Assembly: GCA_016192035.1 (NCBI GenBank)
Contig: JACPUW010000007.1
Coordinates: forward strand, 109,945 to 173,944
DNA: 64,000 nucleotides
Direction: 5' to 3'
Source: Bacteroidota bacterium
GTDB taxonomy: Bacteria > Bacteroidota > Bacteroidia > CAILMK01 > JACPUW01
Below the pieces are notes generated by a model, which made no database searches, was not told the DNA's origin, and saw nothing but the letters and a program-made list of their open reading frames with translations. The stretch's first letter is position 1; each line of letters starts with the position of its first letter. Made by a program: the position numbers and the translations under genes. Shown in pieces: positions 7,429 through 15,630 of the stretch.

Positions 7429-8439
7429 ATGAGCACAGGCATAAAGTATATCAAGCCGTTGGGCTTTCCTTGGGTTACCCAAGACCCCTTTCTTTTTTGC
7501 GTACACCACCTGGACCACTACCCTGAGGGCAACGCCGAAATGGGGCCAAAAACACCCCTGCATGGCCGCCATTTGGGCAACGACTTTACCCTAAAGGATG
7601 GCTTTAGGATGTACCACGGTAAAAAGGTGCCGGGTTTTCCGGCCCACCCGCACAGGGGGTTTGAAACCATCACCATTGTGGAACAAGGTTTTGTGGACCA
7701 TAGCGATTCGCTCGGGGCTACCGCTAGGTTTGCAAAAGGCGATGTGCAGTGGATGACTGCCGGTAGCGGCATCCAGCACAGTGAAATGTTCCCTCTTGTT
7801 CACCAGGATAAACCCAATACTTTGGAAATTTTCCAGATTTGGCTCAACCTGCCGGCACGGTCCAAATTGGTGAAACCCCATTTTAAAATGCTTTGGTCTG
7901 ACACCCTTGCCGTTATAGCCGATGGCAGGCCTGGGCCCGAGGTACGCATTGTGGCCATAGCCGGAAGCCACTATGGATATGGTGGCCAAGTGCATTCTCG
8001 CACCAGTTGGGCAGCCGACCCCATAAACCATGTAGCGGTGTTTAGGGTGGACATGCAGCCCGGGGCGGCCTTTTCACTGCCCCCGGCCCCGGTGGGGGTA
8101 AACCGCAGCGTGTATGTCTATGACCAAGACCTGGAAATAAATGGTGCCCTCATAGCCAGTGAGCATGTGGCCGAAATGGAAGCGGGGGTGGTAACCCGCA
8201 TGAAATGTGGTAGTAAGGGGGCTAAGCTGCTGGTGCTGCAAGGTAGGCCCATTGGTGAACCAGTGGTGCAGTACGGGCCTTTTGTCATGAACTCCGAAAG
8301 GGAAATTGAAGAGGCTTACCGCGATTTTGAAAAGACCCAGTGGGGCGGCTGGCCATGGCCAAGCCCCGATCCGGTACACGACCGAAACCGTGGGCGGTTT
8401 GCCGTCTATCCCGATGGACGGGTGGATACGCCCGATTAA
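7429..8439 (+). CDS. Pirin family protein
   Basis: 336 residues. The first cupin barrel carries the pirin metal-binding set: HPHRGFET with His73 and His75, and GIQHSEM with His117 and Glu119. The second barrel follows after about residue 180. Family members are iron proteins; some have quercetin dioxygenase activity and others act as regulators, so the precise role is open. Longer than the usual bacterial pirin (about 230-300 residues), with an extra C-terminal tail including WPWPSPDP and a charged end. It is transcribed alone, divergent from the 209-residue gene. Confidence 0.9.
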   Translation: MSTGIKYIKPLGFPWVTQDPFLFCVHHLDHYPEGNAEMGPKTPLHGRHLGNDFTLKDGFRMYHGKKVPGFPAHPHRGFETITIVEQGFVDHSDSLGATARFAKGDVQWMTAGSGIQHSEMFPLVHQDKPNTLEIFQIWLNLPARSKLVKPHFKMLWSDTLAVIADGRPGPEVRIVAIAGSHYGYGGQVHSRTSWAADPINHVAVFRVDMQPGAAFSLPPAPVGVNRSVYVYDQDLEINGALIASEHVAEMEAGVVTRMKCGSKGAKLLVLQGRPIGEPVVQYGPFVMNSEREIEEAYRDFEKTQWGGWPWPSPDPVHDRNRGRFAVYPDGRVDTPD

Positions 8440-8584
8440 GGGCCTGCCCCGGTGAGTTGTTGACAGGACGCTTGTGCCATGCAGGCTTTTAGCCATGTTT
8501 GGCTTGCCTTTTGGCAACGGCCCAGTGGGGGCTAGACCTGCCATAGGGCGGGATAATTACTTCAAATACAGGTGGAAGGGCCCA

Positions 8585-8869
8585 CTATACAAATTCTATG
8601 GAGTGTACCCGGTGTATGGGTATATGGCGGTCGCCCTTGAGCAGGATGTTGCGCTCCGTGACCCCCCATATGGTGGTGTTCACCAATTTCATCCCGTGGT
8701 CGTCCTCAAATACGATCTTCACTTTAAACTTATCCAAATTGCCCAGGGTAAGCGCTTTTTCCAACATTTCATGCCGCTTGGCCTTTTGCGTTTTTTCGGC
8801 CAGCACCTCCTCACGTGGAAACTTTAGGTTTTCCACTTGTTCCTTTTGTACCTGCTCTATGGTTTCCAT
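8585..8869 (-). CDS. Small conserved Bacteroidota protein, unknown function
   Basis: 94 residues, cytoplasmic, no membrane segment. The N-terminal half is a charged helix (EQVQKEQVENLKFPREEVLAEK), the C-terminal half a predicted beta-strand core (FKVKIVFEDDHG, NTTIWGVTERNILLK, HIPIHRVHSIEFV). I recall similar short proteins across the phylum but no assigned function. It lies 81 bp downstream of menC on the same strand and might be the last gene of that unit. Confidence 0.6.
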   Translation of the reverse strand: METIEQVQKEQVENLKFPREEVLAEKTQKAKRHEMLEKALTLGNLDKFKVKIVFEDDHGMKLVNTTIWGVTERNILLKGDRHIPIHRVHSIEFV

Positions 8870-8950
8870 TTCTATTTCGGTTTATGGTGTAGCTGCTTGG
8901 AAGCCTAACAAACATACAGCAATTACTGCGGTATAGCGCCTGAAATCCTG

Positions 8951-10018
8951 TTAAATGTCAAGTACCGACAAATCCCAGTCGCGGTCGTGGTCGTACTTTA
9001 GGAATCCCTGTTCCAGTACCAGCGGCGATTTGATATTGTTTTTGTACAGTTTTCCCGTGCCCAAGCCCTGCGGCCTGGTCAGGTCCATGTCGCTCACCCA
9101 CTGGGCTATGGCGTTAAGCCCTATGTTGCTCTCCAGGGCTGAGGTCACCCAGTATCCTATGTGGTATTTGTCAGCAAGTTCCATCCATTCCTCACTTAAT
9201 CCAAAGCCCCCCAGCAACGACGGTTTGATAATGATGTACTGCGGGCGGATGGTGGAGAGCATGAGTTCCTTCTGTTCTGGGTCTTGTATGCCTATAAGTT
9301 CCTCGTCCAGCGCAATGTCTATCGGCGATTCGGCCACCAGTTTGGCCATGGCATCCCACTGGCCGGTAGCTATGGGCTGTTCTATGGAGTGTATGCCGTA
9401 TTCGGCAAGTTCATGCAGCCGCAAAAGGGCTTCATCAGCACGGTAAGCCCCATTGGCATCCAGGCGGATTTCTATTTCTGCCGGGCTGTGCTTGGAACGG
9501 ATGTACTTGATAAGCGCCAGTTCTTCCACAAAATCCAACGAACCTATTTTCAGCTTCACTACCTTGTAGTCTTGGGCCAGTAAATCATCTATTTGCTCGG
9601 TCATTTCGGCCACGCTGCCCATCCATACCAATCCGTTTATGGCTATGTCACGCTCGCCGTGAAAAAACTCATTCTCTTCAAAATAGCACCGCTTTCCACC
9701 GTTTTCCAAGTCCATGATGGCCATTTCTAGCCCAAACTCTATGCTTGGATAGGCATCAAAATCAAAATCCACATCGGCACTGCCGGCCTCATTGATCTTG
9801 GTGCAGAGCAGCGCTAGTTGCGACTCAAAATCCGCTGCATTGTCTATGCTGAGCCCTTCTATAAAAGAACACTCGCCCACTCCCATCAAATCGGGCTCGC
9901 GGTCACTGCGCAGCAGCAGGTAATAGGTGTTCTTGTGGGTTAGGGTGGCGCGGGAGGTGTTGGCGGGTTGTTTAAATACGAGGTTGTGTTTCACAAACTC
10001 TGCAGTAAAACTTTCCAT
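8951..10018 (-). CDS. menC: o-Succinylbenzoate synthase
   Basis: 355 residues of the enolase superfamily, MLE-like subgroup. Visible active-site elements: VKLKIG with Lys155 and the catalytic Lys157, metal ligands Asp187 (RLDANG), Glu213 (SIEQP) and Asp238 (ALDEE), and the second catalytic Lys265 (IIIKPS). It dehydrates SHCHC to o-succinylbenzoate in menaquinone synthesis. It lies 24 bp after menA on the same strand. The SIEQP, DEE and IIKPS blocks separate MenC from plain dipeptide epimerases, and the menA neighbour settles the call. Confidence 0.93.
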   Translation of the reverse strand: MESFTAEFVKHNLVFKQPANTSRATLTHKNTYYLLLRSDREPDLMGVGECSFIEGLSIDNAADFESQLALLCTKINEAGSADVDFDFDAYPSIEFGLEMAIMDLENGGKRCYFEENEFFHGERDIAINGLVWMGSVAEMTEQIDDLLAQDYKVVKLKIGSLDFVEELALIKYIRSKHSPAEIEIRLDANGAYRADEALLRLHELAEYGIHSIEQPIATGQWDAMAKLVAESPIDIALDEELIGIQDPEQKELMLSTIRPQYIIIKPSLLGGFGLSEEWMELADKYHIGYWVTSALESNIGLNAIAQWVSDMDLTRPQGLGTGKLYKNNIKSPLVLEQGFLKYDHDRDWDLSVLDI

Positions 10019-10042
10019 GACAGGGTGTTGCGGTGTGTGGTT

Positions 10043-10954
10043 CTAAATGTGTGATAGGTGTAGTGCAGTTCCAATACTTAGTGCGCATGCGGCACTGACA
10101 AGGGAAAGTTCCTTTAGCTGGAGGTTGAATGCCGCCGGTTCAGAAGTCCTTATCACTTTTATACAGTGCCTTACAAGCAAAGTTAGCGGAGTCAAAAATA
10201 GGTATTGGGCCAAACTATCAAAATTAATTAATCCATAGGCCAAGAAAATACCGCCCCCGGCCAATACCAATATGCTGTGGTACACCTTGCTCAGCCCAGG
10301 GCCCAGCCGTACGGCAAGGGTCATTTTTCCACATGCGCGGTCGTTGTCCACGTCGCGCATATTGTTGAGATTGAGTACTCCCGTGGCCAGGCTTCCAAAC
10401 CCCAGGCCCAAGGCCAGGGCAGGCCAATCCACTCTACCGGTTTGCAGCAAATAGGCACCGGTTACCGCCAGCGGGCCAAAAAAGAACATTACCGACAAAT
10501 CGCCCAGGCCCTGGTAGCCGTAGGGCTTTTTAGAGGCCGTGTAGCCATAGGCGGCGGCTATACTGGCCAGGCCTAGGCCGAGCATGGCGGCCAATACCCA
10601 CACTGACAATGCCTCACGCGCTGACCACAATAGCCATAAACCGGTCAAAAATGCCAGCCCCCCCAGGAGCCAAAGGGCGTATTTTACCTGAGCCGGTTGT
10701 AGGCGGCCGCTTTGCAGCGCACGGGGCGGCCCCAGGCGGTATTGGTTGTCGGCGCCATGGCTATAGTCGCCCAGGTCGTTGGCAAGGTTGGAAAATACCT
10801 GAAGCAAAAAGGCGGTAGCAATGGATAGTGCCGCAGTGCCCAGGTGTATATCCTGCCGGTGGGCGGCTATCAGGTTGCCAAGTGCCAGTCCACTAAGCGC
10901 CAGCGGCAGGGTGCGCGGGCGGGCTGCCCAGATCCAATCGCCCATGACGGCCAT
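10043..10954 (-). CDS. menA: 1,4-Dihydroxy-2-naphthoate polyprenyltransferase
   Basis: 303 residues, eight to nine membrane helices, UbiA superfamily. The prenyl-diphosphate site is the Asp-rich segment NLANDLGDYSHGAD (about 60-73), with a second Asp-rich block NNMRDVDNDRACGK. It attaches the polyprenyl tail to 1,4-dihydroxy-2-naphthoate in the inner membrane, giving demethylmenaquinone. It sits between pdhB (46 bp upstream) and menC (24 bp downstream) on one strand. Two Met codons three apart can serve as start; the first is used here. Confidence 0.93.
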   Translation of the reverse strand: MAVMGDWIWAARPRTLPLALSGLALGNLIAAHRQDIHLGTAALSIATAFLLQVFSNLANDLGDYSHGADNQYRLGPPRALQSGRLQPAQVKYALWLLGGLAFLTGLWLLWSAREALSVWVLAAMLGLGLASIAAAYGYTASKKPYGYQGLGDLSVMFFFGPLAVTGAYLLQTGRVDWPALALGLGFGSLATGVLNLNNMRDVDNDRACGKMTLAVRLGPGLSKVYHSILVLAGGGIFLAYGLINFDSLAQYLFLTPLTLLVRHCIKVIRTSEPAAFNLQLKELSLVSAACALSIGTALHLSHI

Positions 10955-11000
10955 GGGCTAAGGCAATGATATGGCTAACAACACGATCAAAATATTGGGA

Positions 11001-11987
11001 TTACAGCCTATAAAGGGCCGCTTTGGCCGCTTGCACCACCCGGGCGGGATTGGGCAGGTAGGCTTCAATCAGGTTGGCGGCATACGGCATGGGCACATCG
11101 GCACCATTCACCCGCTTCACTGGGGCATCAAGGTAGTCAAAACCGTGTTTCTGCACCTGAAATGCTATCTCTGAAGCTATGGAGCCATATGGCCATGACT
11201 CGTCAACCACCACCAGGCGGTTGGTTTTTTTTACCGATTCCACAATGGTTGGGTAGTCCAATGGGCGTATAGTTCTCAGGTCTATTACTTCGGCATCTAT
11301 GTGCTCCTTGGCCAGTTCATCGGCGGCGGCATGGGCCACTTTCATCATTTTGTTGAATGAAACAATGGTCACATCCTTGCCCTGTCGGGCCATATGGGCT
11401 TTTCCTATCGGCAATAGTATTTCACCTTCAGGTACTTCACCTTTGTCGCCGTACATCTGTTCCGATTCCATGAAAACCACCGGGTCATCATCCCGTATGG
11501 CTGCCTTGAGCAGGGCTTTGGCATCATAGGGGTTGGATGGTGAAATGACCTTGAGCCCAGGCACGTTGGCATACCAGTTTTCAAAAGTCTGGGAGTGCTG
11601 CGCCGCCAATTGGCCTGCCGAACCACTGGGGCCACGGAACACAATGGGACAGCCCACCTGCCCGCCCGACATGGAAAGCATTTTGGCAGCGGCATTCACC
11701 ACTTGGTCTATGGCCAATAAGGCAAAATTCCAGGTCATAAACTCTACTATGGGCCTTAGGCCGTTCATGGCCGAACCCACCGCCACCCCGGCAAAGCCCA
11801 ATTCGGCTATGGGGGTGTCTATTACCCGCTTAGGGCCGTATTTGTCAAGCAAGCCCTTTGATGCCTTGTAGGCCCCGTTGTACTCGGCTACCTCCTCGCC
11901 CATGAGATAGACCCGCTCATCGCGCGCCATTTCCTCATCCATTGCCTCTTTTATGGCATCGCGGTAGGCTATTACTCTTTCGCTCAT
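11001..11987 (-). CDS. pdhB: Pyruvate dehydrogenase E1 component, beta subunit
   Basis: 328 residues, the usual length for the beta chain of an alpha2beta2 E1. Characteristic blocks: AIKEAMDEEMARDERVYLMGEEVAEYNGAYKASKGL at the start of the domain (conserved thiamine-diphosphate Glu in GEEVAEYNG), GLRPIVEFMTWNF, and the C-terminal transketolase domain with VVDESWPYGSIASEIAF. It works with the E1 alpha chain to decarboxylate pyruvate and load lipoyl-E2. E1 alpha and E2 are not in the window. First gene of the pdhB-menA-menC unit; a TACTTTTG -7 box lies 26 bp upstream of the start. Confidence 0.93.
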   Translation of the reverse strand: MSERVIAYRDAIKEAMDEEMARDERVYLMGEEVAEYNGAYKASKGLLDKYGPKRVIDTPIAELGFAGVAVGSAMNGLRPIVEFMTWNFALLAIDQVVNAAAKMLSMSGGQVGCPIVFRGPSGSAGQLAAQHSQTFENWYANVPGLKVISPSNPYDAKALLKAAIRDDDPVVFMESEQMYGDKGEVPEGEILLPIGKAHMARQGKDVTIVSFNKMMKVAHAAADELAKEHIDAEVIDLRTIRPLDYPTIVESVKKTNRLVVVDESWPYGSIASEIAFQVQKHGFDYLDAPVKRVNGADVPMPYAANLIEAYLPNPARVVQAAKAALYRL

Positions 11988-12012
11988 TAGATAGGTGTGG
12001 GTTTACAGGGCG

Positions 12013-12020
12013 CAAAAGTA
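12013..12020 (-). promoter_or_regulatory. -7 box TACTTTTG of the pdhB-menA-menC unit
   Basis: Minus-strand TACTTTTG matches the Bacteroidota -7 consensus and is 26 bp upstream of the pdhB ATG, a normal distance. The -33 element is not evident. The region is shared with the divergent lpxD-like gene. Confidence 0.45.
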
Positions 12021-12194
12021 TTGTTTTTTGGGTGTGGCTTTGGCCAGTCCGCCTCAGTGGAGTTTGGCTGGAATGTGGGTAATGGTATGTGCCAATATCG
12101 GCGTTTTGTGCACCGCTAAGGATATTTGCCCAAACCCCGGCCCGGCGCAAGCCTGTGGTAGGGACTTGAGTTTAACCGCCATTTTTTTATTCCC

Positions 12195-13127
12195 ATGAAA
12201 CTAAAAGAACCTGTATCCATACGCGCCATAGCCCAACTGATAGGGGCTGAACTGATAGGGCCTGACAATGGTATGTTACTAGGCATAAATGAAATACATA
12301 AGGTAGAGCCCGGCGATCTGACTTTTGTGGATGTGGCCAAGTATTACGAAAAAGCACTAACAAGCCAGGCGAGTTTTATCATAATAAACCAGCGCATGGT
12401 GCCTCCGGAAGGCAAGGTGCTTTTGCTGCACGAAAAGCCGTTTGAAGCATACAATGGATTGATAGCCAGATACTATAGGGTGCATCATTCATTTGAACCA
12501 GACCGCGCCGTGGCCAGCTCTGCACAGGTACACCCCAGCGCCGTGCTCCACCAGGGGGTGGTAGTGGGATGTGATGTGACCATTGGTGCGCATACGGTGG
12601 TGTTTCCCAATGTGGTGATCTATGACAATGTACACATAGGTAGCCATGTGATCATACATGCGGGAACTGTGATTGGTGGTCAGGCTTTTTACTATTCACG
12701 GCAGCAGGGCTACTATAAAAAATGGCACTCATGTGGCTCGGTAATCATTGAAAACCACGTGGAAATAGGGTCGTCATGCACCATAGACAAGGGGGTGAGC
12801 GGCATAACCCGGATAGGGGAGGGAACCAAACTGGACAACCAGGTGCATGTGGGGCATGGGGTGGTGATAGGCAAGCACTGCCTATTTGCCGCGCAGTGCG
12901 CCATAGGGGGCAAAACCACCATAGAAGATGGGGTGGTGGCCTGGGGACAAGTGGGCATAGTGAAGAACGTGACCATAGGCAAGGGGGCCGTGCTGGGGGC
13001 CCAGTGCGGGGTAAGCAAATCGTTGGAGGGCGGAAAGGCGTACTACGGCAGCCCTGCCCGTGAGCTCAGGGTGGCGCAACGTGAACTGGCAGCCCTGAGA
13101 AAACTGCCTTCATGGGTACATGAATAG
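12195..13127 (+). CDS. lpxD: LpxD-like UDP-3-O-acylglucosamine N-acyltransferase
   Basis: 310 residues. The N-terminal uridine-binding-like domain (about 1-100) is followed by a left-handed beta-helix of hexapeptide repeats (about 105-285). The general-base His of LpxD corresponds to His221 in QVHVGHGVVIG. LpxD adds the N-linked 3-hydroxyacyl chain in lipid A synthesis. Bacteroidota usually carry one lpxD in an lpxD-lpxC/fabZ-lpxA cluster and a second stand-alone copy. This gene has no lipid A neighbours, so it is probably the second copy and its acyl or sugar specificity may differ. Related hexapeptide acyltransferases for other amino sugars are the main alternative. Confidence 0.8.
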   Translation: MKLKEPVSIRAIAQLIGAELIGPDNGMLLGINEIHKVEPGDLTFVDVAKYYEKALTSQASFIIINQRMVPPEGKVLLLHEKPFEAYNGLIARYYRVHHSFEPDRAVASSAQVHPSAVLHQGVVVGCDVTIGAHTVVFPNVVIYDNVHIGSHVIIHAGTVIGGQAFYYSRQQGYYKKWHSCGSVIIENHVEIGSSCTIDKGVSGITRIGEGTKLDNQVHVGHGVVIGKHCLFAAQCAIGGKTTIEDGVVAWGQVGIVKNVTIGKGAVLGAQCGVSKSLEGGKAYYGSPARELRVAQRELAALRKLPSWVHE

Positions 13128-13245
13128 GGGGTTGGCATCAATTGACAAAGGTTTTTTTATCAAGGGAATGCGTGGCAGCTGTGCTTGTCTTGGCCACTAT
13201 GAAACATTGGTCATGACGTTTTTTTTTTGAAGTTGGACAAAATAA

Positions 13246-13263
13246 TTTTAGACTAGTCTAAAA
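13246..13263 (+). promoter_or_regulatory. Perfect 18-bp palindrome before the ZIP transporter gene
   Basis: TTTTAGACTAGTCTAAAA is a perfect inverted repeat with no spacer. It is centred about 57 bp upstream of the transporter ATG and just ahead of a -7 box at 13281. Its size, AT-rich arms and position over the -33 region suggest a binding site for a dimeric metal-responsive repressor of the DtxR/MntR type. The regulator class is inferred from the target gene and site form. Confidence 0.6.
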
Positions 13264-13280
13264 GCATTCCAGCCACCACG

Positions 13281-13288
13281 TATTTTTG
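13281..13288 (+). promoter_or_regulatory. -7 box TATTTTTG of the ZIP transporter gene
   Basis: TATTTTTG fits TAnnTTTG exactly and lies 23 bp before the ATG at 13312. The place where a -33 element would be is occupied by the 18-bp palindrome. Confidence 0.5.
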
Positions 13289-13311
13289 CGCCACTAAACA
13301 GAATAGCGCAC

Positions 13312-14139
13312 ATGGACGAGCGGTTTTGGTGGGCTTTTGGGCTTACCCTTATAGCGGGGCTTTCTACAGGCATTGGCAGCGTGATAGCCCTGTTTGCCAA
13401 ACATACCAACAAGGCATGGCTATCGGTTTCCATGGGTTTTTCGGCAGGGGTCATGATCTATGTGAGCTTTATTGACATATTTCCCAAGGCGCAAGCGCAC
13501 CTGGTGGGCCAACTGGGCGAACGGGGCGGCACCTGGGCCACCGTGGCCGCCTTTTTTGGGGGCATGTTGCTTATAGGACTTATAGACAAGCTTATACCCC
13601 AGCATGAAAACCCCCACGAATTTGCCGACGTGGACACCACCGAGGAGCAAGACCACGAACAGAAAGTAGGTGGCAAAAGCCGCATGGCATCCTTATACAA
13701 AACCGGCATCATCACTGCCCTGGCCATTGGTATCCACAACTTTCCCGAAGGCTTGGCCACGTTTATGGCGGCCTATCAAAACCTTACCTTGGGGGTGTCA
13801 ATTGCCCTGGCCATAGCCATGCACAACATTCCTGAGGGCATTGCCGTGTCCATACCGGTGTACTTCGCCACCCATAGCAAGCGAAAGGCATTTATGTACT
13901 CCTTTTTTTCGGGCATATCTGAGCCCATAGGTGCCATACTGGGATTCTTCTTGTTGAAACACATTTTTAACGACCTGAGCTTCGGCATCATCTTCGCCCT
14001 GGTGGGGGGCATCATGGTGTTTATATCCCTTGACCAGCTGCTGCCCGCCGCCCATAAATACGGCAAGCACCACCATACCATCTACGGCATGTTGGCAGGC
14101 ATGGGCATGTTGGCCCTGAGCTTGTTGTTATTGATGTAA
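13312..14139 (+). CDS. zupT: ZIP-family divalent metal transporter (ZupT-like)
   Basis: 275 residues, eight membrane helices. The two ZIP metal-site motifs are HNFPEG in helix 4 and HNIPEG in helix 5, as in ZupT/GufA-type members. The cytoplasmic loop between helices 3 and 4 is acidic and His-bearing (HEFADVDTTEEQDHE). A His-rich stretch (KYGKHHH) precedes the last helix. ZIP proteins import zinc, iron or manganese. The gene is monocistronic and preceded by the palindrome at 13246, suggesting metal-dependent repression. Specificity cannot be read directly. Confidence 0.9.
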   Translation: MDERFWWAFGLTLIAGLSTGIGSVIALFAKHTNKAWLSVSMGFSAGVMIYVSFIDIFPKAQAHLVGQLGERGGTWATVAAFFGGMLLIGLIDKLIPQHENPHEFADVDTTEEQDHEQKVGGKSRMASLYKTGIITALAIGIHNFPEGLATFMAAYQNLTLGVSIALAIAMHNIPEGIAVSIPVYFATHSKRKAFMYSFFSGISEPIGAILGFFLLKHIFNDLSFGIIFALVGGIMVFISLDQLLPAAHKYGKHHHTIYGMLAGMGMLALSLLLLM

Positions 14140-14310
14140 TGGCATGGTTACCCAGCAATGGATATAACCGGTAGAAAGGCAGTGGATTAATGAAACATCT
14201 CAGGGTAGCTCTCTTACATGGCCGCGCATAGGCCAGTGTGGTGGTTTAAGTGAATTGAGCTCCTACAACAGCCCAGGACACCATTGCAGATTATCGCCCA
14301 TCTTTGAACC

Positions 14311-15603
14311 ATGGCGCTCAACTACCTCTTTGTTGGCTTCTTCTTGTTGTCGTTTGCCCTATGCTGCGTCAGGGCCGCCGTGGGTATTGTTTGGCCTGAA
14401 GCTGCCTTTGGCAACCCCGAAATCTTTAACCTGGCCATCAAAGACACCTTTGACAAGGCCGAAGCCGGGTTTACCATTGCGCTGGGCTATGCCGGCGTGT
14501 TCACGCTCTGGCTCGGTATCATGAAAGTGGGAGAGAAAGGGGGAGTCATCCACTCGCTGGGCAAATTGGTAGCCCCGCTCTTTACCCGCCTATTTCCTGG
14601 TGTTCCTCCAGGTCATCCGGCCTATGGCGCCATGATGATGAACATATCGGCCAATATGCTTGGACTTGACAACGCGGCCACCCCCATGGGCATACGCGCC
14701 ATGGAGCAGCTTCAAACACTCAACAATGAACCCGAAAGGGCTACCCATGCGCAAATCATGTTCTTGGTGCTCAATACATCAGGGCTCACCATCATCCCTT
14801 TGTCCATCATGGTGCTCATTGCTGAACTGGGTCAGGGCACCGTAAATCCTACCGAGTACTTTATCCCCATACTTATTACCACCTTTTGCAGCAGTATGGC
14901 CGGGCTCATTGCGGTGTCAATTGTGCAGAAACTCAGGCTGTACGCCCAGCCAGTGGTGTGGGCCTATTTATTGACGGTTTCTTTGGCCATGTCTGGCCTT
15001 GCCGTGGGCTATACCCACCTGGGCAGCCAGGACCAGTCGGTTTTCACCTCCATTTTTGCCGGTGGCACCATCCTGGGATTTATCTCATGGTTTGTGTGGG
15101 CCGGCCATAGAAAAGGCATCAACGTGTATTCCACCTTTATAGAAGGCGCCCGCGAGGGTTTTGAGGTGGCCATAAAGATTGTGCCCTACTTGGTGGGCAT
15201 TTTGGTGGCCATTGGCCTTTTTCGGGTCAGCGGCGGACTTGACCTGGCAACCAATGCCATAGGCTGGCTTCTTCAGGCCATGGGTGCCGACCCACAGATT
15301 GCCGAAGCCCTGCCCACCGCACTCACCAAACCATTTAGTGGCAGCGGTGCCCGGGGCATGATGGTAGAAACCATCCAGCACCAACAGGCGCTCCATGGCC
15401 TCACCGAAGGCATGAAAACCATTCCATCGCGCATGGTAGCGCTTATGCAGGGCAGTACAGAAACCACCTTCTATGTCCTGGCCGTATATTTCGGCGCGGT
15501 GGGCATCAAACACACGCGCTACGCCGTCACTTGCGGGCTGCTGGCCGATGTGGTAGGGTTTATTGCCGCCGTATTGCTCACCTATGTGTTCTTTGGCAGC
15601 TAG
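14311..15603 (+). CDS. SpmA-SpmB fusion, nucleoside-recognition (Gate) domain membrane protein
   Basis: 430 residues. The first half corresponds to SpmA (GYAGVFTLWLGIMKVGEKGG, MMMNISANMLGLDNAATPMGIRAM) and the second to SpmB (EGAREGFEVAIKIVPYLVGILVAI, FSGSGARGMMVE, GSTETTFYVLAVYFGAVG). Bacillus has these as two genes for spore maturation. In non-sporing Bacteroidota the fused form is usual and its role is unknown. Each half carries a Gate domain shared with nucleoside transporters and FeoB, so transport of some solute is likely. The preceding 170 bp hold no gene. Confidence 0.85.
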   Translation: MALNYLFVGFFLLSFALCCVRAAVGIVWPEAAFGNPEIFNLAIKDTFDKAEAGFTIALGYAGVFTLWLGIMKVGEKGGVIHSLGKLVAPLFTRLFPGVPPGHPAYGAMMMNISANMLGLDNAATPMGIRAMEQLQTLNNEPERATHAQIMFLVLNTSGLTIIPLSIMVLIAELGQGTVNPTEYFIPILITTFCSSMAGLIAVSIVQKLRLYAQPVVWAYLLTVSLAMSGLAVGYTHLGSQDQSVFTSIFAGGTILGFISWFVWAGHRKGINVYSTFIEGAREGFEVAIKIVPYLVGILVAIGLFRVSGGLDLATNAIGWLLQAMGADPQIAEALPTALTKPFSGSGARGMMVETIQHQQALHGLTEGMKTIPSRMVALMQGSTETTFYVLAVYFGAVGIKHTRYAVTCGLLADVVGFIAAVLLTYVFFGS

Positions 15604-15630
15604 GCCGCCATTTTATATAATTTAATTGAT

